Shown here: one piece after another, positions 11,036 through 23,775 of the stretch | How the letters are laid out: each line of letters opens with the position of its first letter | Numbering within the stretch: position 1 is the stretch's first letter | NCBI GenBank assembly: GCA_026168455.1 | Contig: CM047425.1 | Location: forward strand, 21,840,648 to 21,904,647 | Direction: 5' to 3' | DNA from: Theocolax elegans | Taxonomy: Eukaryota > Arthropoda > Insecta > Hymenoptera > Cerocephalidae | Length of the DNA: 64,000 bases | Notes under the pieces: model-generated | What the model was told of the DNA's origin: nothing | The model's database searches: none | The model's input: only the letters and a program-made list of their open reading frames with translations | Position numbers and translations under genes: made by a program

Positions 11036-13884
11036 ATGAGTTCAACGTCCTTGTTATTATTTTCAATATCGTGCGCGATATTTGCTGTTAATATACAAGT
11101 GGAAGGTAAAAATGAAAATCCTGGAAGACTACTGAGTTGCTGGACAGAAAAATTAAAATACGAAAATTTTAAGATCGACGTATACTTTTCATCAAGAAAC
11201 CACAAGGACCAGATTTTGCAACAAGGTTCGAATTTCGGACCCAATCACATTGACTTTGATCCAAGGCGTAAAACTGCAGTTATCGTACATGGATTCATGT
11301 CTCATGGACAAGATAGAACAATAAACAAATTGAAAAATGCACTGCTAGAATGGGTAAAAAATGAAATGATTTTTGAAAATTAAAATATGCATTAACTGTC
11401 AGTAATGTACTAATCTATTTTAAAATAATAATTCCTGATAAATCTAAAAGTTTAAAGTTAAATTCAGCTCTGTTTTTGCTTTAATTTGATTATTGCATTG
11501 TATGCATGGAAAAGAGAATTCACAATTAATTTTATTTTTCCTTAGCAAGACATTAACGTCATTGTCATAGGCTGGCAGAGAGGATGCTGGAATCCTTTAC
11601 TTTATCATCAAGCTGCAGCCAATACCGAATTTGCAGCTCTGACACTTAGAGAGTAAGAAAAATTTCCATACATACAATCTTTTAATTTATTCACTTAGTT
11701 AAAAGCATAAAAATTAATTTCCACATTAACTTTTATTATATTATTTTTCATTCCTTTTAAATTGAAATTTACCTTTAATTCAAATGAAGAAATATAGAAT
11801 TTCATCGTACACTACATCTCGTTTTGTCGGGGCGCGTTTTATTATATTTTTATTCATACTGTCGTCTGAAACTGAAAGCTAATTGGGAACTTTAGTCTAG
11901 TTAGTACAATAGAGTTTTGTGTCAAGTTGAGGTTTCTTGCTCTAACCTTTTTATTCGACGCACAATTCGTTACAATTCGACTCTGCACAAAAGAAGTGCA
12001 CTCTTCAATGGAATTATAAAGAACGACCTTATAAGAATATTTAATTACGTAATTGAAAAAAAATTGTTACCTTTTTGATACATCAAATCTTTACGTTTAT
12101 TTACAATGTGATTTAATTAGCAATTTTACATTATATTATTATTTTTAATATAATCAAATTAACGTTCATGAAGATCAGTCATTATCATGGAATTTAAAAA
12201 ATGTTTAAAGTTTAATCGCATAACCCATGTATTTTTAAGGAATTAATTTTGAAGAAATGGTTTGTAATACTACTTTCATAGATTGTTCAGCAAATTGAAA
12301 GAATTCTTCGGGAAATACAACATCGGTGTGGAAGAATGGGGCGGTTTGCACTTCATCGGGTTCAGTCTGGGTGCCCACGTAGTTGGTCAAGCGGCGGAGC
12401 TTCTGAAACGCGAAGACAATTTGCTGGTTGACCGAGTCACGGGCCTCGATCCAGCCGAGCCTTGCTTTGAGAATCCAAAATCGCCGTTGCGTCTCTCGCG
12501 GACCAACGCGCGCTTCGTCGACGTCATCCACAGTGACGTGGCGTACTCCAAGAACAAGGCATTCGGTATACTCGAGCCTATTGGTACGCTTGTTCATATT
12601 AGATTATGGCTTAATGAGACACGTTAATCGTAACTGACAGCTATTTATTAAAATTAGCATACCACCCACTAGATCTCCTGGCAGTTTAATTACGTTTAAT
12701 ATATATACGTACACAATTTATAGACCAAAAATATCCTTAATATTAACAATATATACCTTCTTTTTTAGTTATTTATCGCATTATCACTACTAATTGTTAT
12801 TCACGTACATAGTAAGAGATAGCAAAAGTTTTAAAATTGTCTATTAGTTAATTGTGATTGATAATATAATTAAATGTAATTCAATTAATAACTGTAAATA
12901 TTATAATCATAATTTTTTAAATATATAATTAAATTTGATATTTTAACGAGGTGTCCTACTCAATTTTTATTATTACATGTACACATTAACTTATAATTAA
13001 TCTAAATAAAATTTTAAGAGTTTATTGCCAATCTATCCATGTACCAAATTTTAGACAGAAAAATTTATTTCTTAAATTTGGAATTATTTTTTTTAGAGTG
13101 TACTAAACGCGGCTTGATAATTATTAAAAAATTTCAGCAAACAAAATCTCAATCAGTAGTACAATTTTAAAACTTTTAAGATTACATTAAATAATGCTGT
13201 TTTTTAATTATATATATATTTTATGTCGGTAAGGTAGGGAGGGTAAGAATTCAGTATGGCACCCTCTTAATAACCTAAGAACCCAATAACCACCTTAATT
13301 CTTATTTCACTTCAATGGGATAATGCAATTGCCACGTAATTTTGAAGGATTTGTATCGTTTATTAAACTTTTTATATGTTTATAACTTGTATGTTTTTTT
13401 AATATTTCGATTACGGATCATTTCAGGCCACGCAGACTTTTACCTGAACGGAGGCACTAAACAACCAGGATGCGATTCGCTATTAAGCAAAAGAATTTTA
13501 AATTATCTTCAATTGAGTCAACATGGTAAGATAATGTCGTAATTATGTAGAAAAAAAAAACAAACAATATAGTAAATTTAAATGAAATATATAAATTATG
13601 GTAATGTTGCAGCGCTGTCGAATGGTGGATGCAGTCACAACCGCGCCCTCGACGTATTTATTGACACAATAGTCCAGACCATTTCCGGTAAATGCAAATT
13701 CTGGGCACATCCATGGAATATAGACTATCAGTCAAAGGAAACGGAACAAATTTTAGGTAACAAGTGCGACGATACAACTTGCGTTGAGATGGGTATAAAT
13801 GCCGATAATTATAAGTACAGTGAGAACAATGGAATGTATTATGTGAAAACAACGCGTAGATCGCCTTTTTGTCAATTAGTTTAA
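11036..13884 (+). CDS. Secreted lipase 1 (pancreatic lipase/phospholipase A1-like), complete
   Basis: Five exons: 11036-11353, 11546-11652, 12282-12583, 13427-13525 and 13613-13884. All have GT/AG borders (phases 0,2,1,1) and give 365 aa. It begins with a hydrophobic signal peptide (about residues 1-23), then an HGF oxyanion motif. The nucleophile lies in GFSLGAHVVG (Ser170). The acid is in GLDPAEP (Asp198) and the base in GCSHNRA (His284). HADFYLNGG and QPGC precede the lid, which lies between Cys258 and Cys282 (23 residues), as in true triglyceride lipases rather than short-lid venom phospholipases. It should hydrolyse triglycerides or phospholipids outside the cell; the substrate is uncertain. 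Exon 3 is much more GC-rich than the other exons. The usual VDW-type strand reads VIGW. It is paired with lipase 2 downstream on the same strand. Confidence 0.9.
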
Positions 13885-14261
13885 TTTAACATATATAGAT
13901 TTACGATTAATGTGTAAGTGTAATTTTGTACATCTGTTGTTATTAGTATTATTTATATAAATACAGAAGTTTAAAACAATTTAAAGTATTTACTTATTAC
14001 TTATTAATACTTTTTAATGTATAATAACACATTTATATAAAACGGTAAATATATTTAATATACAACATTATTCTATAATCATTAAAAGAAACATAAAATA
14101 TATAATAATTGCAAGAGACTAAAATATTAGTAGTGGTGAAATAAAATAATGTAAAATGATTTGATTAAAATAAAATAGTACATTAAAATTTTTTTGTCAA
14201 AGTTACACGGAAAAGATATGTAAGAATATTCGTTCGAAGGACTAAAAACCATTACACTTGA
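13885..14261. other. 3' flank of lipase 1
   Basis: AT-rich DNA after the stop codon; it presumably includes the 3' UTR. No canonical AATAAA close to the stop was seen and nothing else is recognised. Confidence 0.4.
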
Positions 14262-14455
14262 TTGGGTTACGTTTAAAGGTCTGTTGGACAACGGAGAATC
14301 TGAAACGTAGAGATAATTAACTGATCTATCGGGTAAAAGGGCTTGATGAGGCCAAGCCCTGCTTTGAAAACGTCGATTCACCGATGCGTTCGTCGCAGGC
14401 CAATTGGCACACTTTGTTCGAATCATTCGTACGAATGGATCATGCGCTGAAAACA
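14262..14455 (+). pseudogene. Decayed copy of lipase exon 3 (fragment A)
   Basis: This region aligns by eye to exon 3 of lipase 1, from the GFSLG region through the Asp motif to the FVDVIHSD region. It reads GLDEAKPCFENVDSP against GLDPAEPCFENPKSP in the intact gene. Upstream are an in-frame stop (LKRRDN then stop) and small deletions. Downstream a frameshift restores AHFVRIIRTN against ARFVDVIHSD. The catalytic Ser motif is destroyed. No sequence matching the other four exons was found beside it. It is a relic and cannot make an enzyme. Confidence 0.75.
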
Positions 14456-14754
14456 GTAACTACTTACGATTTGCGAATGCAATCAGTAAAGTCACACGAA
14501 ATTTACTCATTACTATCGCGTTTGTTAATTAAACCTTGTTTTCCGATTGTTCTTTCTTTTTCATCTTTTTCACGACTCTCTAGCGTAATTGAATTTAAGA
14601 AATATTTTATATAATATAAAATAATTAATTTACACTCAAATTCAAAAGATAGTTTTTACGCAATTATTAAAAATAAAGACAAGCGAAAAAATTATTTATG
14701 GTATTATGATCCTTGAATTAGAACAATCTTAGTTTATGTGTTCTTATGGTCGAT

Positions 14755-14900
14755 TGAACATTGAGCCGGGCGTCTCAGAGACATGGATAATTTGTTGATG
14801 CGTCGGGTCATCAAACTCGATCCACCTGTACTTATCTTGCCGAGCTTTCCTATCGTATGCGACTACTACAGCTGCATTGTGCAAATCAAAGTAATCACGA
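14755..14900 (+). pseudogene. Decayed copy of lipase exon 3 (fragment B)
   Basis: A second, more decayed relic of the same exon. MDNLLMRRVIKLDPP matches EDNLLVDRVTGLDPA of lipase 1, and the flanking sequence shows weaker similarity on both sides with several frame breaks. As with fragment A, only exon 3 is recognisable. The two fragments lie about 300 bp apart between the two intact lipase genes, consistent with old tandem duplication followed by decay. Confidence 0.6.
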
Positions 14901-17186
14901 TATGTGTATATACATTTGAGTTAAATGTAAATATAATTAGAGTAAATTGCATATGATTACGGTATAGGAAATTTTTTAATTTTATAATCATACTAACTCC
15001 TGCATTAACAAAAAGTATATTTAATTTGCTATTTATTTATACTTATATATTTAATTATTATAATTAAACTGTATCTGCTGGAAGAATTGAGATTTGACAA
15101 GGTTGTACAATACAGGACATTAGTGAATATTAATTTTCTCGGAAGTGAAAATTCAAACACATACATAAAGCAAATATATAAATAATATATACCACTCTTT
15201 TGGTAGTATATAACACTTTATTAATTAACTAATTAATCATTCACTTAGGAAATTAAATTTTATTTTTTAATTGGCTGATAGTCTTTATTTGAGAATGTAA
15301 AATTACGTTTTAAAAATAGTGTCAACAATTTTTTATATTTTTTTAGATGCCTACATATTTTTAGGTATGTATATATCAACGCACAACGAAAAATTATGTT
15401 CTTTAAGTCGTTTAAGGCAATACTTAAAATGTTTGCTTATATATATGCAGCATTAGACTTACAAAGAGATGACTAGGGTTGCGAGTCCTGGAATTTAGTA
15501 AAACTTTTTGTGCAGGTGATTCCATATGTTGAAATATGAAAAAACCATATGGAATTTGATGTGTGAACCTTATTACACATGTAATTGATGAAAAATTTAA
15601 AAAAGAATCATTTTAACTTAATTAAACTTAACTTATTACCTATTGTAGATAGTCATTCAAAATGAAGTCTTTATGAAAGCTAAAATGAAATATAGACAAT
15701 GTTTTAAGATAGTGAGCTCAAATCCTTGAATTATTTATTTGGAAGTTATTGGCAATACTTCTTCAACAGCTTTTTTCAATTTTAGTTCTTAATTAATTTA
15801 AAATAATATTTAAAATAAATCTCTACTTAATAAACTATTACTTCCTTTCACTTTAGTTAATTTAAACAATCTTAATTTAATTATATAATTATATATTTCT
15901 CACAGCGTAGATAAAAATGCTTGGTATACGTTTTGCAGTGTTCGTACAATGAATCAACGGATGTGACACCTATTTTATTTACATTTACAAATGTAACAGT
16001 TAATGCATTCGCTAAAGTACATTACTCAAACTGATATCACACATCCTACATGACAAAAGTAAAAAAAATTACTCTTCCAATTCATATGATATTTTAAACG
16101 ACTATTAACGCAAATAGTTTAAATCGGCTAGTAGAATTAAATAAATTATACTTTAAATTAATTTTTTAGAACATGAACACATGGAAAGAGAAAAAGTTTA
16201 GATTAAATATTGCAATAGTGTCGAGTAAAGAAATCACAAACTGAGAAAAATTACTATATTTTCCAGTAAAAATAACTATAGTTTATAATAAAATTCAATA
16301 TAATTCTTGTAATACTTACTCTAACTTTTGTAAATTTTAATATAAACCATAGTTATTTTTCTCAGTATGTCAGTCCATGATTTATTTACTAGAAACTATT
16401 CTGATTTTTACAAAACATTTTTAATACAAAATTTCTGTCATCAGTGATAATAGTTAATATGAAATGATATTTGATATCTATAAAAATTCTAATATTGTTA
16501 TTAGATTGTAAATATAAGTTAAATTAATTAACTTGGTGAAATTATCATTACGAATTATCTGAATTTGGCTGATATGCAAATAATTTTTTGGCTAATCATT
16601 GAAACCTGCAAGCGTTAAACATTATGTCAGATAATAAGAAAAATAAAAATTACGGGTTAGATGTTCTATACGATGATTCTGAATGCAGTATTTTTTAAAT
16701 TTTATTGCAAGATTTCGTTTAATTGTTTCCGCAAAAACTTGTTCTTTTAACATATGTTAAACGATATAGTCGCATTTTAGTTATATAAATGCAGATAGTA
16801 TTCTTCCCTCGACGAGTTCACTAAATAGAATATTCACAGTATTTTAAACACTTTTTCTATACTAATTAGTAAACGTAATAAGTTATTTACAGAGCACAAT
16901 TTTTTCTATTTTATACAATACAATTCGAGCGGAACGTCAAACGATATTTTATAAGACACTGAATTTAGGCACTTGTTACATTCTTATAAAATAAGTTTTT
17001 TAAATAATACATACGCTTGATGATGCGAACAGTTTGCACAATTTATTAACGATCAGATTCCTTTTGATATTATCAATTCATCTTTAAACGATAACTAATC
17101 GCTTTGTTGACACGTCCAACTAATTAGTATTCACTATTAATCGCAATACAGTGAGAAGTCTGCTTAATTTAACAAAAAATTTAACA
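14901..17186. other. Intergenic DNA upstream of lipase 2
   Basis: AT-rich DNA between the lipase relics and the lipase 2 promoter. It contains one MITE-like element (about 16209-16389) and a short palindrome around CCATATG (15520-15562). No gene is supported. Confidence 0.45.
16209..16389. repeat. MITE-like element, CTGAGAAAAAT-type ends
   Basis: Both ends carry AGTAAA(G/T)AAATCA followed by ACTGAGAAAAAT(T/A)ACTAT in inverted orientation. The interior pairs further around ATAACTATAGTTTATA. The ends match those near 4488, 24552 and 41609. No coding capacity. Confidence 0.55.
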
Positions 17187-17220
17187 TATATAAAAGGTGT
17201 TGATGAACCGAATTCTCATA
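17187..17220 (+). promoter_or_regulatory. TATA-type core promoter of lipase 2
   Basis: TATATAAAAG at 17187-17196 is a strong TATA box. Transcription would start about 25-30 bp later, near 17215-17225, leaving roughly 110 bp of 5' UTR before the start codon at 17328. No initiator could be confirmed. Confidence 0.6.
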
Positions 17221-17327
17221 AGTACGTAGCAATCGCTTATAGATTTAATATACTAATTCAAGACTGATCTAAAATGGTTAATATTTAAGTTAATTTAATT
17301 TATTGTAAATAGTGTAAAATAATAATC

Positions 17328-19797
17328 ATGGTGCACAAATTAATTATATTTACGTTTACATTACTGATATTTTGTCTTTACTCAAATGTTAATTGCTTTT
17401 TTTGTGACAAAATTGCATCGCTTTCGAATCCTAGCATACTTACTGATATCTTACCGGAAATATTTAAAATAAACGCAGTGCAATTTTACCTGTATACCAA
17501 TGAGTATGAAAAACCTCAAAAAATGCGGTATTTCTTCTCGGACATGAAAAACCTCAAATTTGATCCGTCGCGTAAAACCGTAATAGTGGTTCATGGTTTC
17601 ATTGGAAGTTACAGTATCCAATGGGTCCAAGAAATTATTGCAAAACTACGTAGTACGGTAAGTTTTCAAATAATTACGAATCTCTTCAAAAATGACTATT
17701 CGTTTAATTTGTATTTTAAATTAATTATTAGGAAGACATTAATGCAATTGCGGTTGATTGGTCACAAGTATTTGCCCGCACGGTGTTCAATTACCGTAAA
17801 GCAGCCGTTGCTACAAAATTCGTTGCTGAAAGAATATACAAGTTCGTGCTTTGTAATGTATTTAATTTTCGAAGTAGTGATTATAAAATTAATACGATAC
17901 AATTATTTTTTTTTGTATAAAAAATCTCTGCTAAACTAAACGATTTAATTTTTTTCTTGGTGATATTACGGTATTGAAAAAAGTAAAAAATGTTTTGTTT
18001 TATAGATTACTTTTGAAATTATCTGACTCATTCAAGACAGACCTCAAAGATTGGCATTATTTACACCTGATTGGTCATAGCCTTGGAGCTCACGTCGTAG
18101 GTCAAACCGCTGAATTGTTGAAAAAGAATCTGGTTGTTCACAGAATCACTGCATTTGATGCAGCTAACCCTTATTTTGATAAAGATGGAGTTCATCAACG
18201 ACTCAACAGATCGCATGCTCAATTTGTTGATGCTATTCATACCAATGCTAATCCAAATGAAGATACTTTTGGTTTTTATGAACCTATAGGTAATTTTAGA
18301 TAATAGATAATAAAGTAACATATGCAAAAAGAGAATTTTCTAATATAAATAACCGTAATATCATGGTGAACATATCAGTTGTTCAACACAAATAAACCTG
18401 ATACGTTTAAGGTAATTTTTTAGGCTACTTTTATGGATTAAAAATCCCAGAGTTGCCATGTACTTAAGGTAAATTTTAAAAAATTCTCTCAGTGCAATTA
18501 AATAATAGAAAAATGTTCAAATTATTTGTTATTGATTTTAATAATATTTAATAAGTATTATAAAATAAAGAAAAAATCAATTAAGAATAGATGATGAATC
18601 CGTGTATTTTAACGAATGGTTGTGTCCTCGATTTTGGCGAACTAACCAATTTTTTAAGAGACCATTTGTGGTATCAAAGTGTCTTACTTAATTTTATTTT
18701 TCTGACTACTTATTGTTTAATATGTATTAAATAATTAATTTAATATCAATATTATTATTAAAATTTTTATTATCTTAATGTACGTATAAAATGATGTTAA
18801 ATGTAATCATGTTTTTTTATAATAATAAATGAGATCCATAGAAACGTTGCTTCATAAAAAATTTAATTTGTTAGTTTATCAAAATCGAGAATACTTACAA
18901 CCTTTCCTTAAGAAATATTTTTGCAGGAGCAAAAAACAATAAAATAATAATACATCTGTTTATTATATAGGTCACATCGATTTTTATCCAAATGGAGGAG
19001 ACTATCAACCAGGTTGCAATACATTCAGTAGAACATTTCACGAAGATGAAATTAGTAAATGTTTCTCCTATATTTTTTTTGGAGTTGATGCAACAGGTCT
19101 TTATGCTAATTTCAGTAAGTTATTGAATAATATTTTACACATGCAAATTATTTTACAATATAAAGTATCATGACAGCACGGTAAATCAAGGACACATCGG
19201 TTGTTCAACATTAAAAGTTAACCCAAATATAAAATTTATAAAGTATTTATATAAATTACTAATGTAATATATCCCAAAATTTCTGTACTGTCACGGTAAT
19301 TTCTATTAAAGAATTTTTACTGTATAGATTATGATTACTGGTGGATAACAGAGTTTTTTTAAAGCTTATCTGTTATAATTTTTAGTATAAAAAATTAGAA
19401 TATGTAGGAGAATTAGCAGTTTCAAATGTTATCTCTTGTTATCTGATAGTTAATCCTCCAATTAACCATAATTTATGCAATCGTACAACTGCGTATTTAT
19501 TAATAAATTTAATAAACAAAATTCTATTGTTAACCAGAGAGGCGCAAAGATAAAGGTCACAATATGTTATGTGATCATGCTGTAGGACAACAATATTTTC
19601 TCCAAACAATAGATGGAGAATCAAAGTTTCTAGCACATAAAGTAGATTTTCCAGTACACGATAAAGACCTGAAATGTAGTTTTAGAAATTGCAGTGAACA
19701 AACTTGCGTAGAAATGGGAATAAATGCCGTAAAATATAACGATCCTAAATACTACGGTACATATTATATAGATATTCCAAACTGTACTGGTGAATAA
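17328..19797 (+). CDS. Secreted lipase 2 (pancreatic lipase-like), complete
   Basis: Five exons: 17328-17657, 17732-17841, 18006-18289, 18971-19114 and 19538-19797. Phases 0,2,1,1 match lipase 1; product 375 aa. A signal peptide covers about residues 1-23. The oxyanion motif is VVHGF. Ser172 lies in GHSLGAHVVG, Asp198 in AFDAANP (instead of GLDPA) and His303 in LCDHAVG (instead of CSH). HIDFYPNGG and QPGC are standard. The lid between Cys257 and Cys301 has 43 residues, nearly twice that of lipase 1. The exon 2 donor is weak (AA|GTTCGT) but is the one that keeps frame and phase. An alternative exon 4 donor just before (ACAG|GTCTTT) would shorten the lid. AATAAA at 19793-19798 overlaps the stop codon and may serve for polyadenylation. 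It is likely catalytically active, with an altered substrate range. Confidence 0.85.
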
Positions 19798-20037
19798 ATT
19801 AAATATGTGTATTGATTTACTATGCATTATTAATTTACTTTTTAATACATTTATCACACTACCGAACGTAACAAAAGATTTATAAAATACATAACATTTG
19901 CTCAAAAATATTTTTATAATTTTTTTAGTAAGATAATTTTTTAATATTATTTAATTTAAAAATCGTAATACTGATTAACTTGAAGTAAGAAAACGTCTCA
20001 ATCCGTGTGTGTCAGCTAAAGCACTTTTCTATGGTAA

Positions 20038-20043
20038 TTTATT
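20038..20043 (-). terminator. Possible polyadenylation signal of glycosidase A
   Basis: AATAAA on the - strand, about 25 bp past the stop codon of glycosidase A. The position suits a short 3' UTR. Confidence 0.4.
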
Positions 20044-20067
20044 ATTTAGTCTTTGAAACAAAGAAGA

Positions 20068-23000
20068 TTAATTGTCAATTGTATTTGGAGATTGGAGAGT
20101 TCGAGATTTTAATACTGATTTTATCCAGTTGACAGACTTTTTAGGTGTACGTTTACGATTCTTATCATTGAAGTCAACGCTGACGATTCCAAATTTATCT
20201 CTATAATGAAAAATAAAAATATTATTCTTTTATTTTTAAATTAATACAATTTTAAAACTGATATATTTTATTATAATTACTTACGAATATCCTTGGTTCC
20301 ATTCGAAACTATCTAGAAAACTCCAAATTGTATAAGCTTTAACGTTGCATTTGTCTTGTTCGATTGCTCCCAAAACTTCTTTCATGTACGAATAATAATA
20401 ATTTATTCGAAGATTGTCATTTGTACCATTTCCATCTGACACACCGTTTTCCATAATAAATAATGGTGGGTTGTTGTATTTTTCTTTAATGACGTTTAAT
20501 ACACCTCTGATTCCTTCTGGTACAACCTTCGACAAATAATTGTTCGTGTAACATTAAAATAGAAAATACATATTGTTTATTATTACCTAAGTAGAATAGA
20601 AATCGTAATAATAGATATCGATCTGCACGTATAATACATAAAAAGCGAGAACGCGAGAAATCAATTTTTTCGTCCAGTTGATAAACGTGAAGAAATAAAT
20701 GTTCGTATTTCACTATTACAGTTCTATTGCAAAAAACTAACCTTTAGCCAAGGACTTTGAGACGATGGCCAATTATCGTCCGCCGTATATTTCAAACCTT
20801 CGTCATTTGGCCAATTCAATTGGTCATTCAGTGGCAAAGGTTCAACGAGAAAAGATGAATAATGGTTTAATCCAAAATAGTCGGACGTACCTCTAATTGG
20901 TATTTACAATTTATAGTTATTAGAATAATATTGAAAATTTATTAATTTCACTTCTGACTGTATTACCTGATGCGTTTAATCCATTCTGCTGATAGTGTTG
21001 GCAATCTAGATTTACTCAGACCTTCCAGTTTACTTTTTTCAGCAATTCTTTTTTTCATTATTTCAGGATAATCGCCTGTATCGGAAAATATAGGTTGCGC
21101 AGTCCAACCGCATTGAAATTCAAATGCTATATCCGCGGAATCAGTGTCATTTTCATATTTGTTATAATGATTGAAACAGGGTATTACTATGCCGATTCGA
21201 CCATTATGTGCATTACGAAATTCTTTATCGTAAATATGATAGGCAAGGGCATGCCCTTTTAACATATTCTGCACGCACAAGTACTGACCAGTTCCCGTTA
21301 AATTACGACCTGCAACATTGTGTTTTTTAATAACGTTTAATAACGAATGCAATGTACATACAATTTAAATAGCCTCTTGGATGCTTATTAGATTACATAC
21401 ATCAGTTATTGAGTTATTAATCGAAAATCTATCTGTAGCATAGATTAAAATATTTTTAAATTGTACCAGAGTCAAATTTATTACTCTACTATTAGTTTAA
21501 GTGCATGATAACAAAACAGAAAATCAATTTAATAAGGTGTCTAAATATTCAATTTGTTAAAGTAATCTTTTAATCTAATTACTTTAACAGATTTTGTAAT
21601 TTAATAATATTCACTCAGGAATATTGAGATTTACAATCTAAATACCTAAGAGTGTAAATATTCAAAACGTTTAATATACATATTGAATATTGAATGTAAC
21701 TATACCTGGTGCATACACAGTAGAGCCATATCCGTTCAAGCAATATATATACGGTTCATTGATAGTGGAAAAATATTTAACTCTACTACCAAATTCTTTA
21801 AATATAAATTTAGCGTAATCTGCAAATACGTATGCCATACTTTCATTTAGCCAACCTCCTATTTTCTCAAGATTTTGTGGGTGATCCCAATGGTAAATGG
21901 TTACGAACGGTACGATTCCATGTTTGTCCAATTCATCGAGAATATTGTGGTAAAATTGAATACCGCTTTTGCTGGGCTTGTCCGTGTAACCAGTAGGAAA
22001 TATCCTTGACCAACTTAACGAAAACCGAAAGTGATTGAACTAAAAAATTTAGACACGTTAAATATTTGAAAACAAAAAAAAGAGTATACTTATGTTTCTA
22101 CTCGTGCATAACGAGTTAAGTTACATAGATTTTAAATATTTCTTTTTTTACTAACTCCAATGTCCTTCACCAACTGTATGTCTTCTTTGTATTTATGATA
22201 GAAATCGGTAGAAACGTCTCCATTAGATTTATCAGCTATTCTATCCGGGAATTCATGAACGTAATGATCCCAAACATTTTCACTTTTTCCTGAATTAAAT
22301 TATTGATCTTTAGTAAATTTGCAGTCTTCAAGTAAACCAGACAAATTTTTATCAAGTAAAAACGATATTTTTTATATTTATTGAATATCTTTAAACATTC
22401 AATTATACAATAAAAATTGTTTGTAAATAATAAATATTTCATCGTCTTTTAATTTTATTTAATAAAAAATTTTTCCTTTAACTCTGTAATATCATGTGTT
22501 GTTCAAACATTCGATAACATACGTAAGCCAATGAATCTTTATATTTAAAAAATAAATATTAAACTTCAATTATACAATATTATTTTTATTCTGAACAAGT
22601 ATTAGCTCAACAAATATTAACAAATAAAAAGTACATATAATAATACCATAATCAACATTACAGGTATCAGTTAATATAGATATAAACAAATCTACCTTTT
22701 TCCGGTGCTCAGCTATCTTGCCATGAACAATCAACGTTATAGATAAACACACGTAGTAACAATAAAAGTATATTTTCAGAACTATAAAAGTAAAATGCTC
22801 TTCATTCAATTTCTTATAATTGTAAATTTCACTAATGTACATAAGTCCCTTTTAATAGTTCCAAAAAATTAAATTAAAACCTATTTTGTTTCCATAGTTC
22901 CTTTTTATATGAATATATACAAAAAATTAAATAGTATAATGCATTTTTATGCTCAGCATCGATTGCTGCTTACACAGATAAATGCCGCGAAATGTATATA

Positions 23001-23515
23001 TTTGTTTGTTTATATTTGTAGGATCTTATGCCTGCGCTATCCTAGTAGAAACCAAAAGATTCAAAAGGGCTTTTTAGATGAAAACTATAATAGTTGTTTG
23101 ACCTAAAAGTGGTTTCTACTAACCTCAAAATATTTAATTTCTAGTAATTGAGTGTGTTACAATGTTACAAATAATACATAATTAGAATTTTCTTTTTTGT
23201 TTCGTTCGAATAATAAAAAAGATCTATTGGCTTTCATTTTTAATATTAATACTAACATTAGTTTGTAAATTGCATGTATCATAATAACAGAATTACAAAA
23301 TAACATTGAGAAATTATTTATTTCTTGTAATTATTTTATTATAAAAATAAATAATTACCATCCTCGTTCCACGCTCCTTCTACTTGATAAGACGATGTAG
23401 CTGTACCAATCAAAAATCCATCAGGAAAAGTAAGATTGAGATCTTGCGCATCACTTTTAAAAATAATTAAACTGCAAAGTATGCAAATCACCTTTTGCAT
23501 TTTTCTTAGATCCAT
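20068..23515 (-). CDS. Glycosidase A: GH1 beta-glucosidase/myrosinase-like, complete
   Basis: Seven exons in transcript order: 23515-23359, 22289-22156, 22039-21706, 21309-20967, 20892-20742, 20526-20285 and 20200-20068. Phases are 1,0,1,2,0,2 and the product is 497 aa, normal for glycoside hydrolase family 1. It has a signal peptide (about residues 1-23), then [23 protein letters not shown] with the glycone-binding Gln. It continues with TIYHWDHP (His147), the acid/base in TINEP (Glu192), the nucleophile in FIMENG (Glu399), and [13 protein letters not shown] near the C-terminus. It should cleave beta-glucosides or related glycosides outside the cell, plausibly in the gut; glucose versus thioglucoside preference cannot be told. 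A second Met at residue 6 could also start the protein. Several introns are only 75-160 bp; intron 1 is about 1.1 kb. Confidence 0.92.
23045..23120. repeat. Short inverted repeat in intron 1 of glycosidase A
   Basis: TAGTAGAAACCA near 23045 is mirrored by TGGTTTCTACTA near 23108-23120, enclosing about 50 bp. It is a small hairpin or MITE remnant without coding capacity. Confidence 0.5.
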
Positions 23516-23689
23516 TGTACACTGGGATTAATAGTTACACTATAAAATTAAATGACATAACACAATAATTTTAGTCAGTGATATTTATTTTTTCAACATT
23601 TTATTAATTAAATTGCATTTGTTTCGTTTTGTCAAACATTGCGAATAAAGCATTATTACACTTCATTGAGCTCGCTAAAGATTAAAACT

Positions 23690-23775
23690 AGAAGTTCAAA
23701 ATGCGAAGCGCCAAAAGTATTTATATGTCGCCTTAGAATTAGATAAATGCAAAGCGCCAAAAGTATTTATAATAC
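23690..23775 (-). promoter_or_regulatory. Tandemly duplicated TATA promoter of glycosidase A
   Basis: A 26-bp unit occurs twice, at 23700-23725 and 23746-23771, with one mismatch. Read on the - strand each copy contains TATAAATACTTTTGGCGC. Each supplies a TATA box, 46 bp apart, that would direct starts near 23693 and 23740, about 180-225 bp before the start codon at 23515. The GGCGCTT part may be a bound motif; no factor is assigned. Confidence 0.6.

Noticed and set aside
12235..12597. - strand open frame opposite lipase 1 exon 3
   Set aside because: Antisense shadow of a GC-rich coding exon.
18360..19230. Related TTGTTCAACA-containing segments in lipase 2 introns
   Set aside because: Similarity is short and may be chance in AT-rich DNA; no clear repeat boundaries.
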